Source: Arthrobacter antibioticus | Lineage (GTDB): Bacteria > Actinomycetota > Actinomycetes > Actinomycetales > Micrococcaceae | Direction: 5' to 3' | NCBI RefSeq assembly: GCF_030063205.1 | Contig: NZ_JASISQ010000005.1 | Span: 205,488-269,487 of the forward strand | DNA: 64,000 nucleotides | Shown: in pieces, positions 43,122 through 53,061 of the stretch | Position numbering within the stretch: the stretch's first letter is position 1 | How the letters are laid out: the number at the start of each line of letters is the position of its first letter | The notes under the pieces: model-generated | The model's database searches: none | Told to the model about the DNA's origin: nothing | What the model saw: the letters and a program-made list of their open reading frames with translations, nothing else | Position numbers and translations under genes: made by a program

Positions 43122-44414
43122 GTGGATCCCATGGTAGTTGGACTGATAGCCGGGCTCATAGGCCTAGCCTTGGGCACCTTTGGCATGTTCGCATTCAGTA
43201 TTAGCGAACGTTCCCGCGGGCTCACCATCGACATTGGCGAGCCAATGCTGCCCGACGGTGCAGCGGAGGTCCTTTCGGTTGTGGGCAAGGCCTACATAGT
43301 TATTGACACTGTTGACGGCGTGGTGCGTGCCAGTCCCGGCGCCTATGCTTTTGGGCTGGTCCGCGGTCACACGGTGGTCCACCAGGAGTTGCTTGATCTG
43401 GCCCGCAGGGTACGGCGCGACGGCGTGATCGAGGAACGCGATTTGATCCTCCCTCGTGTGGTGCTGCCGGCCGCGATACAAACCGGCGGTGCTCCCGGCA
43501 TGCACGCAGCCCCAGGAACGCCCGCCAACGTGGCCCCTGTCAGAAGCATCCCAGATTCCTTGAGCGCCCACGGCGCACCGGGACAGGGCACCTTGGTTAT
43601 TCAGGTCAGGGTAGCGCCGCTGGGCGAGGAATACATTCTCTTGCTGGCCGACGACCGCACAGAAATTGCGCGTACCGAGGCAGTCCGCAACGACTTTGTC
43701 GCCAATGTTTCACATGAGCTTAAGACTCCGGTAGGCGCCATCTCGCTCCTGGCAGAAGCCCTTGAGTCCGCACCTGAAGACCAGGCAACTGTCCGCCGGT
43801 TTGCTTCACGGATGATGAAAGAGTCTGCGCGGCTAGCTGCGCTTGTCCAGGACATCATTGAACTTTCCCGCCTCCAGGGAAAAGACGTGGCAAGTGCTGG
43901 CACCGAAGTGGACATGAACGCCGTGGTTGCCGAAGCCGTTGACAGGACCCGCCTGCCCGCACAAAGCAAAAATATAGCGCTGGTAGTGGGTGCCCCCCTG
44001 CCCGCAGTTGTTTATGGCGACCAGCCCCAACTTGTCACGGCCCTGCGGAACCTGATCGACAACGCCGTGCGGTACTCCTCCGATAACACGCAGGTAGGGA
44101 TCGCCCTCTCGGTGCATGACGGCGTGGTTTCCGTCAGTATTTCGGACCAGGGTGACGGGCTCTCCCCGCAGGAGCAGGACAGAATTTTTGAGCGCTTTTA
44201 CCGCGTTGACACCGCCCGATCCCGGCACACCGGCGGGACAGGCCTGGGTCTGAGCATCGTCAAGCACATCACCAGCAATCACGGCGGCGAGGTGACACTG
44301 TGGTCAGCGCCAACAATGGGCTCCACCTTCACTGTGCGCTTGCCCGAACTTTCCAATCCAACGTCCGACGGCGCTAAGCACCACCGCGCCGACCGGCACC
44401 CCGGCTTGATCTAA
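43122..44414 (+). CDS. Sensor histidine kinase, SenX3/PhoR type
   Basis: A 430-residue protein with one N-terminal membrane helix (VVGLIAGLIGLALGTFGMFAF), a PAS-like linker, the phospho-acceptor motif FVANVSHELKTPVGAISLL (His near residue 198) and an HATPase domain with LRNLIDNAVRYSSDNT (N box), ISDQGDGLSPQEQDRIFERFYR (G1/F) and GGTGLGLSIVKHI (G2). It should sense phosphate limitation through PhoU/Pst and phosphorylate the downstream regulator. GTG 43122 or ATG 43131 could be the start. Confidence 0.92.
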   Translation: MDPMVVGLIAGLIGLALGTFGMFAFSISERSRGLTIDIGEPMLPDGAAEVLSVVGKAYIVIDTVDGVVRASPGAYAFGLVRGHTVVHQELLDLARRVRRDGVIEERDLILPRVVLPAAIQTGGAPGMHAAPGTPANVAPVRSIPDSLSAHGAPGQGTLVIQVRVAPLGEEYILLLADDRTEIARTEAVRNDFVANVSHELKTPVGAISLLAEALESAPEDQATVRRFASRMMKESARLAALVQDIIELSRLQGKDVASAGTEVDMNAVVAEAVDRTRLPAQSKNIALVVGAPLPAVVYGDQPQLVTALRNLIDNAVRYSSDNTQVGIALSVHDGVVSVSISDQGDGLSPQEQDRIFERFYRVDTARSRHTGGTGLGLSIVKHITSNHGGEVTLWSAPTMGSTFTVRLPELSNPTSDGAKHHRADRHPGLI

Positions 44415-44429
44415 AGGAGCGCAACAAGC

Positions 44430-45110
44430 GTGAGCAGAATTTTGATTGTCGAAGACGAGGATTCAATTAGCGATCCTTTGTCATTCCTGTTGTCGAAGGA
44501 AGGCTACGAGGTACAGGTGGCCGATAACGGTCTCGACGCCTTGGTTGAGTTTGATCGTAACGGTGCCGATCTGGTGCTGCTAGACCTCCAGTTGCCGGGG
44601 ATGAGTGGCACTGAAGTGTGCAAGCACCTGCGCCAGCGCTCCGGCGTCCCCATCATCATGCTCACGGCCAAGGACTCGGAGATTGATAAGGTGGTGGGCC
44701 TTGAACTGGGGGCCGACGACTACGTGACCAAACCATATTCCTCCAGGGAACTGATTGCTCGGATTCGTGCCGTGCTGCGCCGCAACGGGGAACCCGAGGA
44801 GCTGATGGATTCAACTGTCCATGCCGGTCCCGTGCGCATGGATGTGGAACGGCACGTAGTTAGCGTGCATGGGAATACTGTCTCATTTCCTTTGAAGGAA
44901 TTTGAACTGCTGGAAATGTTGCTGCGCAATGCCGGCAAGGTCCTCACTCGCGGCCAGCTGATCGACAGGGTGTGGGGCTCGGACTATGTGGGCGACACCA
45001 AAACACTTGACGTGCATATTAAACGTCTGCGCAGCAGGATTGAACCGGACCCCGCTGCCCCGAAGTTCCTTGTCACTGTGCGTGGACTTGGCTATAAGTT
45101 TGAGCCCTGA
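44430..45110 (+). CDS. Response regulator, RegX3/PhoB (OmpR) type
   Basis: A 226-residue OmpR-family regulator. The receiver has ILIVEDEDSI, the phosphorylated Asp near residue 52 in LVLLDLQLPGMSG, and the switch residues in MLTAKDSEID and VTKPYSSREL. The winged helix ends LDVHIKRLRSRIEPDPAAPKFLVTVRGLGYKFEP. It starts 15 bases after the kinase stop with AAAGGAG upstream. It probably controls phosphate genes including phoU and its own operon. Confidence 0.94.
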   Translation: MSRILIVEDEDSISDPLSFLLSKEGYEVQVADNGLDALVEFDRNGADLVLLDLQLPGMSGTEVCKHLRQRSGVPIIMLTAKDSEIDKVVGLELGADDYVTKPYSSRELIARIRAVLRRNGEPEELMDSTVHAGPVRMDVERHVVSVHGNTVSFPLKEFELLEMLLRNAGKVLTRGQLIDRVWGSDYVGDTKTLDVHIKRLRSRIEPDPAAPKFLVTVRGLGYKFEP

Positions 45111-45148
45111 GCACGTGAGGTGCCAACTTTTCGTGGGGTGAACCCAAC

Positions 45149-45170
45149 GTGAGATTGGAGCTAATGACGC
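45149..45170 (+). repeat. Solo arm of the intergenic repeat family
   Basis: GTGAGATTGGAGCTAATGAC matches the GTTGAGGTTGGAG..ATGACA arm at most positions but has no complementary arm nearby. It lies just after the response regulator gene. Confidence 0.4.
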
Positions 45171-45222
45171 CTCGTCGCATTCCTCGACTCCGTCGGTGGC
45201 GCCTGGTGCATGAATTATGGGG

Positions 45223-45279
45223 AAATAAAGAAGTGGAGCGGGTTATCTAAAAAAGATAACCCGCTCCACTTCTTTATTT
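45223..45279. terminator. Bidirectional terminator between the regulator and lipoprotein genes
   Basis: A 26-bp perfect stem (45223-45248 against 45254-45279) with a 5-base loop, A/T-rich at its base, giving T-runs on both strands. It serves the + strand regulator and the - strand lipoprotein gene. Confidence 0.9.
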
Positions 45280-45311
45280 CTGTGAGCATGGGCCGTGAGG
45301 CGGCTCAAAAA

Positions 45312-45866
45312 TTAAGGGGCGGTGGTGGCCTCTGCAGTGGGTTCCATTGCAGCCTTAGTGGTGGCCTCCGGTGTTGGTACCAAGTTCTTGTACTCGGCCA
45401 ACGTGCCATCAAGCACGGGGACCTTCAACGTGGCGCTTTCACTTCCGGCACCGGACTGGCTTAGTTCAAGGGTCTCGAGGCTGCCCGGGCGTTGCGCCAC
45501 GGTGCTGAGAATGGCTTTGTCGGCCTTGTCATTGAGAACCAGCGGTGTACCGGGCTTTACGGAGATTTCCGTTTGTGCGCCCGCGGCACCATTAAACGTC
45601 AGGGTGATATCCGAATCTGACTGGTTGTAGAACGTGCCAATAACCCGACCTGGTGCACCAGCGGCATCGGAGATGATCAGCACGTTACGCAGTTCCAGCT
45701 GGCCCATATCCAGGCGGACTCCATCTGATGCGGAGTAAACCAAGGTGGTGCTTTGCTGGTTGATGGCACTGCAACCGGTGAATGTCATGGCACCAACACC
45801 AATGGCTGCAATCAGGCTCAAGCGTTGCGCTCGTTTGGTACCGCGAATGCCGGCAGCGATTCTCAC
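45312..45866 (-). CDS. LpqE-like lipoprotein
   Basis: A 184-residue lipoprotein with signal peptide and lipobox FTGC near residue 32. The body is beta-rich (LDMGQLELRNVLIISDAAGAPGR, ISVKPGTPLVLNDKAD) and resembles copper-chaperone/DUF461-type folds, but no metal-binding His/Met cluster is evident. It sits divergently next to carD, as LpqE (Rv3584) does in Mycobacterium. GAGGAG precedes the GTG start. The C-terminal Thr/Ala-rich tail may span cell-wall material. Function is unknown. Confidence 0.75.
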   Translation of the reverse strand: MRIAAGIRGTKRAQRLSLIAAIGVGAMTFTGCSAINQQSTTLVYSASDGVRLDMGQLELRNVLIISDAAGAPGRVIGTFYNQSDSDITLTFNGAAGAQTEISVKPGTPLVLNDKADKAILSTVAQRPGSLETLELSQSGAGSESATLKVPVLDGTLAEYKNLVPTPEATTKAAMEPTAEATTAP

Positions 45867-46141
45867 GTCAATAACTCCTCATGGAAAAGACAAAATATCT
45901 TTGCCCAGCTTATCCGTAAAACTGACAAATGTACTCTTCCGTCCAGGCGTGGCAACTTTAGTGTTGGCACCTCAACCTCTACGATGCATCTCATTGATTT
46001 TTAGTCAAGGGGTGAACAATTCTCCAATTGTTGGAGGAATTGCGCGGTCAGCGTAGCGCCTGCGGCCGCTGACCTGCGGAAACTCAAGGGAGTGGTTAGT
46101 TAACCGTGGTAAACTAGGTTCATTGGAAAGGGAGAATCCAC

Positions 46142-46624
46142 ATGCTTTTTGAGGTCGGCGAGACAGTAGTTTATCCACATCACGGTGCGGCGAAGATCGA
46201 AGAGATCAAGATGCGTACCGTTCGTGGTGAAGAGAAAATGTATCTCAAGCTCAAGGTTGCGCAGGGGGATCTGACAATTGAAGTTCCCGCAGAGAACGTA
46301 GACCTTGTTGGGGTTCGCGATGTTGTAGGTAAAGAAGGGTTGCTGCACGTATTTGAAGTGCTGCGCGCAGAGTTTACGGAAGAGCCCACCAACTGGTCTC
46401 GCCGTTACAAAGCAAACCTGGAAAAGCTTGCATCCGGTGATGTTATTAAGGTTGCAGAAGTAGTTCGCGACCTGTGGCGTCGAGACAATGACCGCGGTTT
46501 GTCGGCAGGCGAGAAGCGTATGCTCGCCAAGGCACGGCAGATCCTTATTTCCGAGCTGGCTCTGGCGGAGAAGACTGATGAAGACAAGGCAGCAGAAGTC
46601 CTTGACGAGGTTTTGGCTTCATAA
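46142..46624 (+). CDS. carD: CarD-type RNA polymerase-binding regulator
   Basis: A 160-residue protein. The N-terminal RNAP-interaction domain has [20 protein letters not shown], and the C-terminal DNA-binding helix bundle has [31 protein letters not shown] with the conserved Trp. CarD binds RNA polymerase beta subunit and stabilises open complexes, notably at rRNA promoters. GGGAGA precedes the ATG, and TAAACT about 30 bases upstream could be the -10 box. A T-tailed hairpin ends it. Confidence 0.96.
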   Translation: MLFEVGETVVYPHHGAAKIEEIKMRTVRGEEKMYLKLKVAQGDLTIEVPAENVDLVGVRDVVGKEGLLHVFEVLRAEFTEEPTNWSRRYKANLEKLASGDVIKVAEVVRDLWRRDNDRGLSAGEKRMLAKARQILISELALAEKTDEDKAAEVLDEVLAS

Positions 46625-46643
46625 GCTCTAAGTATTTTTCTAA

Positions 46644-46681
46644 AGGAAAACCCCTGCACCCGTTGGTGTGGGGGTTTTCCT
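46644..46681 (+). terminator. Terminator after carD
   Basis: AGGAAAACCCCTGCACC and GGTGTGGGGGTTTTCCT arms form a 17-bp stem (one bulge allowed) with T-rich 3' arm. It lies 20 bases after the stop. Confidence 0.8.
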
Positions 46682-46719
46682 GTGCCAGTGCCAATGCCAA
46701 TGCCAATGCCAGTGCCAGG
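46682..46719. repeat. Hexanucleotide tandem repeat between carD and ispD
   Basis: Six units of GCCAGT/GCCAAT follow the terminator. They lie in the ispD upstream region, outside the coding part chosen here. Confidence 0.8.
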
Positions 46720-46798
46720 TAAGGAACTAACCCAAGTAACTGGCCATTCGCCTAGCGGCTGCGGCACGAACGCCGGGCGGCCGACTAATGTAGTTGCT

Positions 46799-47578
46799 AT
46801 GACAGAGGTGAAGGCCGGTTCGTGTGCCGTGGTGATAGTTGCAGCAGGTTCGGGCCAGCGCCTGGGCCATGGGGTTCCCAAGGCGCGAGTGCCGCTGGGC
46901 AATGAGGCAATGCTTGTGCATGCCGTTCGGGGCGTGCTGAAAGCCGGAATTGCTGCCCAAATTTGTATTGCCATTCCTGCAGAGGACCCCGAACTGTTGA
47001 CATTATGCCAACGGCTAGGCGCAGAAGCTGCCAACGCGGGGTTGACGTTTAGTGTGGTTGACGGCGGAGCGCAGCGCTCAGATTCGGTTTACGCCGCACT
47101 GGCCGAGATCGCGGTTGGCGTCACCACTGTGATGATCCATGACGCCGCCCGGCCGCTGACACCCTCGGGTGTTTTCAACCGTGTGGCCGCAGCCCTGCGC
47201 GACGGCGCAAAAGCCGTCATCCCGGCGCTGGCAGTTTCAGACACCATTAAAACCGTGGCGCCAACCAATTTACCTGCCACGGGTGCGGGGGTGGAGAAGG
47301 TTGTGGGGACCCCACCCAGAAGCCAACTTCGTGCAGTGCAAACACCCCAGGGTTTTGAACTGGAAACCTTACGTAGGGCCTACGCACACGCATTGACGCT
47401 GGACGAGGACGCGGCCGCACGCATCACAGATGACGCCATGCTTGTGGAAGCCATTGGCGAAGAGGTGTACGTGGTCCAGGGCTCAACTCACAGTTTTAAA
47501 ATCACCACACCCATGGACCTTTTGTTGGCTGAAGCCATGCTGGAGGGGCCGCTGCGGCCCCGCTGGATTGAGGGCTGA
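46799..47578 (+). CDS. ispD: 2-C-methyl-D-erythritol 4-phosphate cytidylyltransferase
   Basis: A 259-residue MEP-pathway enzyme that forms CDP-ME. The nucleotidyltransferase entry is VIVAAGSGQRLGHGVPKARVPL; VDGGAQRSDSVYAAL, VMIHDAARPL and VQTPQGFELETLRRAY are conserved. ATG 46799 is preferred to the longer frame that runs through a simple repeat. TAATGT lies seven bases upstream, so it may be leaderless; no ribosome binding site is seen. Confidence 0.92.
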   Translation: MTEVKAGSCAVVIVAAGSGQRLGHGVPKARVPLGNEAMLVHAVRGVLKAGIAAQICIAIPAEDPELLTLCQRLGAEAANAGLTFSVVDGGAQRSDSVYAALAEIAVGVTTVMIHDAARPLTPSGVFNRVAAALRDGAKAVIPALAVSDTIKTVAPTNLPATGAGVEKVVGTPPRSQLRAVQTPQGFELETLRRAYAHALTLDEDAAARITDDAMLVEAIGEEVYVVQGSTHSFKITTPMDLLLAEAMLEGPLRPRWIEG

Positions 47579-47584
47579 GCGGCT

Positions 47585-48127
47585 GTGATAATGCCACGCA
47601 CAGGGATTGGTATTGATATCCACACCTTCGCCCCGGAAGACCAGCCCGCGCCACTGTGGCTGGCTGGATTGTTCTGGGAAGGCGAACGCGGGCTCAGTGG
47701 CCATTCCGACGGCGATGCCGTTGCCCACGCAGCCGCCGACGCCTTGTTCTCAGCCGCAGGGGTGGGCGATCTGGGCACTCATTTTGGTACTGCCCGGCCC
47801 GAATACCAAGGTGCCTCAGGGGTGAGTCTGCTGGCCGAGGCGGCAAGAATTGTACGGGGGGCAGGGTTTGAAATCGGCAATATTGCTGTGCAGTTCGTCG
47901 GGAACCGGCCCAAGTTCTCACCACGGCGCGGCGAAGCCGAAGCAACACTCAGCGCAGCCGCCGGAGCACCGGTATCAGTGAGCGCCACCACCTCAGACGG
48001 CTTGGGTTTTCCCGGCCGCAATGAGGGGATCACAGCCGTTGCCACCGCACTGGTTGTCAGTACGCACTCACGTCCAGACTCAGCGCTGCCGCAGATCCCC
48101 GGGCAACAAGATAGCCTAGAAACGTGA
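47585..48127 (+). CDS. ispF: 2-C-methyl-D-erythritol 2,4-cyclodiphosphate synthase
   Basis: A 180-residue MEP-pathway enzyme. Zinc ligands are seen in GIGIDIHTF (D-x-H) and [19 protein letters not shown]; the active-site region [20 protein letters not shown] is present. It starts 6 bases after ispD (GTG 47585; ATG 47591 is an alternative) and overlaps cysS by 4 bases. The last 20 residues ([14 protein letters not shown]...) are an extension beyond the fold. Confidence 0.93.
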   Translation: MIMPRTGIGIDIHTFAPEDQPAPLWLAGLFWEGERGLSGHSDGDAVAHAAADALFSAAGVGDLGTHFGTARPEYQGASGVSLLAEAARIVRGAGFEIGNIAVQFVGNRPKFSPRRGEAEATLSAAAGAPVSVSATTSDGLGFPGRNEGITAVATALVVSTHSRPDSALPQIPGQQDSLET

Positions 48128-49542
48128 CTTTGCGATTCTACGACTCCGCCACCGCCTCCGTTCGCGACTTTACCCCGCTGAAGCCAGGGCAGGCCTCGCT
48201 GTATTACTGTGGCGCCACAGTACAGGGTGAGCCGCATATTGGCCATGTCCGTTCTGCGTTGGCCTTTGACCAGCTGACACGGTGGCTGCAGGTGTCCGGC
48301 TACGGAGTTACGGTTGTCCGCAATGTCACCGATATCGATGACAAAATCTTGGTCAAAGCGGCAGAAAACAACGAGCCGTGGTGGGCGCTGGCATACCGGT
48401 TCGAGCAGGCTTTCGGGGACGCCTATGACGCCTTGGGGATCCAGAAACCCACCTATGAGCCCCGGGCCACGGGCCACATTCCTGAGATGCACGCCCTCAT
48501 TGAAACCCTGATCGAGCGCGGCCACGCCTACCCCGCCCTGGATGATTCCGGCGACGTATACTTTGATGTTCGCTCCTGGGGGCCATACGGTTCCCTGACC
48601 CACCAGAACATTGATGACATGCAGGCAGCGGCCGACGCCGATCCCCGGGGCAAGCGCGACCCCCGCGACTTTGCGCTGTGGAAGGGTTACAAGCAGGGAG
48701 AACCGGAAACCGCCCGGTGGGAATCTCCTTGGGGTGCCGGGCGCCCCGGCTGGCATTTGGAGTGCTCAGCCATGGTCACCAAATACCTGGGCACCGAGTT
48801 CGACATCCATGGCGGCGGGCTGGACCTGCGCTTCCCCCACCACGAAAATGAGATGGCGCAGTCCCAGGCGGCCGGGCACGGCTTCGCGAATTTTTGGATG
48901 CACAACGGCATGGTCACCTACAACGGTGAAAAAATGTCCAAGTCCATTGGCAATACCATCAACCCGCGCGAGATGCTGGAACTTGCACGCCCGCTCGTGG
49001 TCCGGTACTACCTGGGCCAAGCCCACTACCGTTCGGTGCTTGACTACCGCCCGGGCTCGCTGACCGAGGCTGCGGCCGCCGTTGAGCGTATTGAAACATT
49101 CATGCACGCTGCGGCAGGCCAGCTTTTCCCGGGAGGGGATGGGGGAGCTGTTTCCAAGATCCCTGATGGCTTCCGTGCTGCCATGGATGATGATCTGAAC
49201 ATCCCCGCAGCTCTGGCGGTGCTGCATGAGAGCGTCCGTGCAGGCAATACTGCGCTGGCCGCCAAGGACACCGCCGGAATCGAAGCCGCCTTCAGCGCCG
49301 CCGTTGGCATGAGCGCCGCGTTGGGAATCAACCCACTTGATGAACAGTGGGCTGATGGTGCCGGATCCCCGGCAGTCCTTGGCGCATTGGATCACTTGGT
49401 GCAGGCGCAGTTGGCGGCTCGTGCCCAGGCCCGTGCGGAGAAGAACTGGGCAGAATCTGATCAGATCCGTGACACGTTGGCCGCGGCAGGCATTGACATT
49501 GCCGATTCAGCCACGGGTTCAAGCTGGTCACTGCGCAAGTAG
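48124..49542 (+). CDS. cysS: Cysteinyl-tRNA synthetase
   Basis: A 472-residue class I synthetase. The zinc-binding Cys lies in [20 protein letters not shown], which also contains the HIGH motif; [16 protein letters not shown] is the KMSKS loop; WHLECSAM and [16 protein letters not shown] complete the zinc site. It loads cysteine onto tRNA-Cys. The GTG start overlaps the ispF stop. TAGCCT at 48112 is six bases upstream, suggesting an extra leaderless promoter inside ispF. Confidence 0.96.
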   Translation: MTLRFYDSATASVRDFTPLKPGQASLYYCGATVQGEPHIGHVRSALAFDQLTRWLQVSGYGVTVVRNVTDIDDKILVKAAENNEPWWALAYRFEQAFGDAYDALGIQKPTYEPRATGHIPEMHALIETLIERGHAYPALDDSGDVYFDVRSWGPYGSLTHQNIDDMQAAADADPRGKRDPRDFALWKGYKQGEPETARWESPWGAGRPGWHLECSAMVTKYLGTEFDIHGGGLDLRFPHHENEMAQSQAAGHGFANFWMHNGMVTYNGEKMSKSIGNTINPREMLELARPLVVRYYLGQAHYRSVLDYRPGSLTEAAAAVERIETFMHAAAGQLFPGGDGGAVSKIPDGFRAAMDDDLNIPAALAVLHESVRAGNTALAAKDTAGIEAAFSAAVGMSAALGINPLDEQWADGAGSPAVLGALDHLVQAQLAARAQARAEKNWAESDQIRDTLAAAGIDIADSATGSSWSLRK

Positions 49543-49787
49543 CCCCGTCACGGCACTAAAATCGACGTACGGTCTGCGAGGAGCGTGTATTAAGCACCCC
49601 GCGCGGGCGTGAGTATGCACACTTTTGTGCCTGCATACCACTGAATTTGCGATCAGGCCGTAAGCTATTAGCTACGGGTTTGTAGTTTCCCGTAATGTGG
49701 TGTGCCTAAAATTTGCGCACTGAATAGATTTGTTTGACGAATTTCGGGGCCAAGCTAGGGCGCCGCACCAATCGTAAGGGTTTCACC
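49543..49787. other. Intergenic stretch between cysS and rlmB
   Basis: Contains an outer/inner inverted repeat at about 49613-49638 (GTATGCAcacttttgtgccTGCATAC-like), possibly a terminator. No gene is seen. Confidence 0.4.
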
Positions 49788-50777
49788 ATGGCCAACAGTT
49801 CCCGTTCCGGCGCCGTCCGTAAGCTCAAAAAGGGTCCCATCAAGGGCACAGGCGGGCTTGGCCGCAAGGCACTCGAGGGCAAGGGGCCCACACCCAAGGC
49901 CGATGAGCGCACGTACCACAAGGCGTTCAAGAGCAAGGAACTTGCCGATCGTTCGGCGGCCAAGCGCACCGGCACCAGTAACTCCCCGCGCCGCAACAGC
50001 GGCCCCAAGGGCAAGGCCACGGAAGAGCTCGTGACGGGGCGCAATTCGGTGGTTGAGGCACTGCGCGCCGGTATTCCGGCCAAGGCGCTGTACGTTGCTG
50101 TGCGCGTTGACATGGACGAGCGCGTCCGCGAATCAATCAAGCTGGCAACGGAGCGCGGCATCCCGCTGATGGAAGCGCACAAGCCCGAGCTGGACCGTCT
50201 CACTGAGGACGCCATCCACCAGGGTCTAGTCCTGCAGATTCCCCCGTATGAATACGAAGATGCCGTGGATGCGGCCAGCGAGATCATGGCCAAATGGAAA
50301 AAGGGGCACATCTCCAACGCCCCACTGATCGTTGCCCTTGACGGGATCACCGACACCCGCAACTTGGGTGCGATCATCCGTAGCGTGTCGGCCTTCTCCG
50401 GTCACGCCGTCATAGTCCCCGAGCGCCGCAGCGCAGGAGTCACGGCGGCAGCCTGGAAAACAAGCGCCGGTGCAGCTGTGCGCGTTCCCGTTGCCAAAGC
50501 CCCCAACCTGAACCGTGCCATCGGTGCGTTTCAGAAGATGGGCTTCTTTGTGCTTGGGCTCGACGGCGATGGCGATATTTCGCTGCCAGCGCTCACTTTG
50601 GCGCAGGAGCCTGTCTGCATTGTGGTTGGTTCAGAGGGCAAGGGCCTGTCCCGTTTGGTGCGCGAGAACTGCGACCAGATTGTCTCCATCCCGATCGATT
50701 CAGCCATGGAGTCCTTGAACGCTTCCATGGCCGTGGGCATCAGCCTGTACGAGATCTCGCGTCAGCGAGCGGTCTAG
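49788..50777 (+). CDS. rlmB: 23S rRNA (guanosine-2'-O-)-methyltransferase, RlmB/TrmH (SpoU) family
   Basis: A 329-residue SpoU methyltransferase. ATG 49788 is preferred because it follows AAGGG and starts the basic region. The N-terminal 80 residues are Lys/Arg-rich (GAVRKLKKGPIKGTGGLGRK). The substrate-binding domain follows (ELVTGRNSVVEALRAGIPAKALYVA) and the knotted SAM domain has DGITDTRNLGAIIRSV, VVGSEGKGLSRLVRENC and IPIDSAMESLNASMAVGI. The cysS-rlmB order matches Mycobacterium Rv3580c-Rv3579c. Confidence 0.92.
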   Translation: MANSSRSGAVRKLKKGPIKGTGGLGRKALEGKGPTPKADERTYHKAFKSKELADRSAAKRTGTSNSPRRNSGPKGKATEELVTGRNSVVEALRAGIPAKALYVAVRVDMDERVRESIKLATERGIPLMEAHKPELDRLTEDAIHQGLVLQIPPYEYEDAVDAASEIMAKWKKGHISNAPLIVALDGITDTRNLGAIIRSVSAFSGHAVIVPERRSAGVTAAAWKTSAGAAVRVPVAKAPNLNRAIGAFQKMGFFVLGLDGDGDISLPALTLAQEPVCIVVGSEGKGLSRLVRENCDQIVSIPIDSAMESLNASMAVGISLYEISRQRAV

Positions 50778-50785
50778 GCATAACC

Positions 50786-52978
50786 ATGGCAGTTACAGTT
50801 ATCGAGGCTATAAGTAGCCTGGGGGCTGCTCTGTCGCGACATTTTCCGCTAGGCATCAGTTCAATCCCCAGCGAACATGGCTCGACGGCGGCCAACGTGG
50901 CAGTTTATGCCCCTGCGCACCGCGACGTGGTGCTGTGTTTCCAGCCTCCCGGCGGGGTGTGGAAGGCAGTTCAACTCCCTGACAAAACCGATGGAGTCCA
51001 CCACGGTCTTGTTGCAAACATCCCCGTGGATAGCCGCTACGGCTTCTATACGGACTTTGCCGCTACGCAGGAAGAAATGCTGCTGATCGATCCCGAAGCG
51101 GTGCAGCTGCTGTTGGATCCTTACGGGCACTACATTGTCCAGGAGGATTCTTCAGGAGGTGATAGCAGGTACCTCTCGGTGCGCATGGATTCTGACTTTG
51201 ACTGGGGCACAGTCACACGCCCCAACACCCCGAGGCGTGAAACCATTTTCTACGAAGCCCATGTTCGCGGGCAGACAATGCTGCATCCGGACGTGCCCGA
51301 AGAGATCCGCGGCAGCTATGCGGGTATGGCGCACCCCGTCATGATCAAGCACCTGCAGGACCTGGGTGTGACCGCCGTCGAACTTTTGCCCATTCACTTT
51401 CATATTGACGAACCGCACCTGCGTGAAACCGGAATGAGCAACTACTGGGGCTATAACACCCTAGGGTTCTTTGCCCCGCACGTAGAGTATGCCAGCGCCG
51501 GCGCACGCGCATCAGGTCCGGCCGCCGTGCAGGCTGAGCTCAAGGGCATGATCAAACTGCTGCATATGGCAGGCATTGAAGTGATCCTTGATGTTGTGTA
51601 CAACCACACGGCCGAGGGCGGTCCCAACGGGCACACTTACAGCTGGCGCGGTTTGGCCGAAGAGCAGTATTACCGCCAGCGCGACGGCGAATACTATGAC
51701 ACCACCGGTTGCGGTAACACCTTGAACTTCGGCAATCCGCACGTGATCAAGATGGCAATGGATTCCCTTCGTTACTGGGTGCAGGAGTTCCATATAGACG
51801 GTTTCCGCTTTGATCTGGCCGTCTCGCTAGCCCGCGACGGTGTGCATGAGTTCACCAACCAGCACCCCTTCCTGCTGGCGGCAGCCACTGACGGCGTACT
51901 GTCCTCAACCAAGCTCATTTCCGAGCCATGGGATGTTGGCTACGGCGGCTGGCAGACAGGGAATTTCCCGACGGGTTGGGCCGATTGGAATGACTCCTTC
52001 CGCGATACTGTGCGTGAGGTGTGGCTCACCGACAGGGCAGCCATGCTTGATGGTTACCACCACAATGGACTGGCCACTTTCGGTGACGCCCTGGGCGGGT
52101 CCAAAGAGTTATTTGCCTCCTCGGGGCGTAGTTCTTTGGCCTCGATCAACATGGTCACGGCGCACGACGGTTTTACGTTGGCTGACCTGACCGCGTACAA
52201 CGAAAAGCACAACCTGGATAATCAGGAAGACAACCGTGACGGCACGGACAATAACCGCAGTTGGAACCACGGGGTTGAGGGCATCACCAATAACCCGACA
52301 ACGCTGGCCCAGCGCGCCCGAACCAGCCGCAACCTGATGGCCACCATGCTGCTGGCCATTGGTATTCCCATGATTACCGCCGGGGATGAGCTGGGGCGCA
52401 GCCAGGGCGGAAACAATAATGTCTACTGCCAAGACAACGAGATCGCATGGGTTGACTGGAGCATGGATGAGGAGTCCAAAACCATGCTGGCGGCCACCAC
52501 CCGCCTGATTCAGATTCGCAAGGATTTCCTTGCCGCCCAGCCAAGCAGCTACCCCACACGTGGCGGGCAGTCCTTCATTCACTGGTTTGGTGCTGACGGC
52601 CTGCCCATGACCGGGGACCGCTGGACGAATCCGCATGAACGCGTGCTCACCATGCTTGTTGGTTCACCCGATGGCACAATTGACGGGCTGATCATCTTCA
52701 ACACCGGTGTCACCGACGAGGAGGTTATCCTGCCCGCCAACCCGCGCTTTGACCCGGCCCCTGTTGGCGATTCGGAGGCGCCTGTGGAGGAAGGAACGGA
52801 TCTTTCCGTCAGTAGCCCCTACATGCTGCGAATGACAACAGAGGCTCCCTCTCATACGGACGACGGCGAGCCCACCTTCCGCCTACCCCGTTCCCTCCCG
52901 CTGTTCAAAGCAGGAGAGCCGGTACGCGTCAACGCTAATACGGTTCAGCTCTACAGCAACAAACTCCCCGAGTCTTAG
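50786..52978 (+). CDS. glgX: Glycogen debranching enzyme (isoamylase type)
   Basis: A 730-residue GH13 enzyme. An N-terminal CBM48-like domain (GISSIPSEHGSTAANVAVYAPAHRD) precedes the catalytic barrel: GMSNYWGYNTLGFFAPH, VILDVVYNHTAEGG, EFHIDGFRFDLAVSLARDG (nucleophile Asp), STKLISEPWDVGYGG (Glu) and VTAHDGFTLADL. It hydrolyses alpha-1,6 branches after phosphorylase action. It starts 8 bases after rlmB and is probably read through from it. It is followed by a long hairpin. Confidence 0.93.
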   Translation: MAVTVIEAISSLGAALSRHFPLGISSIPSEHGSTAANVAVYAPAHRDVVLCFQPPGGVWKAVQLPDKTDGVHHGLVANIPVDSRYGFYTDFAATQEEMLLIDPEAVQLLLDPYGHYIVQEDSSGGDSRYLSVRMDSDFDWGTVTRPNTPRRETIFYEAHVRGQTMLHPDVPEEIRGSYAGMAHPVMIKHLQDLGVTAVELLPIHFHIDEPHLRETGMSNYWGYNTLGFFAPHVEYASAGARASGPAAVQAELKGMIKLLHMAGIEVILDVVYNHTAEGGPNGHTYSWRGLAEEQYYRQRDGEYYDTTGCGNTLNFGNPHVIKMAMDSLRYWVQEFHIDGFRFDLAVSLARDGVHEFTNQHPFLLAAATDGVLSSTKLISEPWDVGYGGWQTGNFPTGWADWNDSFRDTVREVWLTDRAAMLDGYHHNGLATFGDALGGSKELFASSGRSSLASINMVTAHDGFTLADLTAYNEKHNLDNQEDNRDGTDNNRSWNHGVEGITNNPTTLAQRARTSRNLMATMLLAIGIPMITAGDELGRSQGGNNNVYCQDNEIAWVDWSMDEESKTMLAATTRLIQIRKDFLAAQPSSYPTRGGQSFIHWFGADGLPMTGDRWTNPHERVLTMLVGSPDGTIDGLIIFNTGVTDEEVILPANPRFDPAPVGDSEAPVEEGTDLSVSSPYMLRMTTEAPSHTDDGEPTFRLPRSLPLFKAGEPVRVNANTVQLYSNKLPES

Positions 52979-53061
52979 TGCGGCACTGAGCAGTTGGGCT
53001 GCGCCGCGACGCTGCGCTGCGCTGGCCGTTGGGCTGCGCTGGCTCCGACGCTGCGCTGGCT

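Noticed and set aside
47779..48756. 325-residue open frame on the - strand
   Set aside because: Spans the 3' half of ispF and the 5' half of cysS in antisense; both of those carry full catalytic motifs.
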